Assembly: GCA_035515475.1 (NCBI GenBank)
Contig: DATJBF010000065.1
Location: 1 to 30,577 of the forward strand
DNA from: DATJBF01 sp035515475
GTDB taxonomy: Bacteria > Verrucomicrobiota > Verrucomicrobiia > Palsa-1439
Direction: 5' to 3'
Length of the DNA: 30,577 bases
Positions within the stretch are counted from its first letter, which is position 1, and every line of letters starts with the position of its first letter. The notes beneath the pieces are model-generated. The model was given only the letters and a program-made list of their open reading frames with translations, searched no databases and was not told the origin of the DNA. The translations under genes and the position numbers were made by a program. This document shows, piece by piece, positions 30,539 through 30,577 of this stretch.

Positions 30539-30577
30539 ATGGTACGTTGTGCCAGCCTGTTCAGCCAAGTCCTTTCG
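30539..30577 (+). CDS. Start of an IS4-like (DUF4372-type) transposase, partial
   Basis: Thirteen codons, MVRCASLFSQVLS, run off the window. This N-terminus (LFSQVL) resembles the DUF4372 head of IS4-family transposases. Shine-Dalgarno ggagg is about 9 bp before the ATG. Family call is tentative because so little is visible. Confidence 0.45.
   Translation, partial: MVRCASLFSQVLS

Overview
The window is chromosomal DNA from a GC-rich, Gram-negative, free-living bacterium. An LptD-type outer-membrane protein, lipoprotein and Sec signals, a DUF1573/rhodanese/MauE-like cluster and overall protein flavour point to Verrucomicrobiota or a close PVC relative. This is an inference from gene content; there is no rRNA or marker tree here. 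No tRNA, rRNA or CRISPR array was seen.

Layout. Positions 1-5726 (minus strand) form a run: lptD-like gene, UDP-glucose dehydrogenase, a secreted PIG-L deacetylase and an NDP-sugar epimerase cut by the window edge, i.e. envelope or polysaccharide work. Positions 5800-5978 hold an unidentified structured element in front of a 51-residue plus-strand ORF. Then come RidA and a minus-strand operon of DUF1573 protein, rhodanese and a MauE/DoxX-like membrane protein (6164-8638). Positions 8735-11718 are an overlapping plus-strand operon: CPBP protease, ThiL, TsaE, TsaB. It is followed by a large unrecognised conserved-looking protein, a C45-type lipoprotein hydrolase, alanine racemase and a bacterial metallothionein with a clear promoter. 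MazG, ElbB, a small coiled-coil protein with its own terminator and a NUDIX hydrolase follow. A plus-strand group (18947-23326) encodes a double zf-TFIIB protein, LemA, an M48 protease carrying two C-terminal zinc ribbons, and a DCC-thioredoxin/lipase-maturation-factor fusion.

Positions 23327-26909 are rich in dispersed palindromic repeats bounded by GTAG...CTAC. Among them lie a small helical protein, a deoxyribosyltransferase-like protein and an FMN reductase. A complete IS110-family element (25603-26846) has inserted into the right end of one repeat. Its 5' noncoding region folds as a two-loop bridge RNA. Its target and donor guides can be read directly and match the actual flanks and ends around a CT core. 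The right and left ends, when joined in a circle, would create a promoter for that RNA. This is the most notable system in the window.

The right end (26910-30577) holds MbfA (ferritin-like plus VIT1 iron exporter), an F420-reductase-like Rossmann protein, then two minus-strand genes (a small membrane protein and an ICMT-like methyltransferase), each preceded by an attC-like palindrome, suggesting a cassette-array remnant. Last come a 57-bp direct repeat pair and the first codons of an IS4-like transposase whose ribosome-binding site lies in a long inverted repeat.
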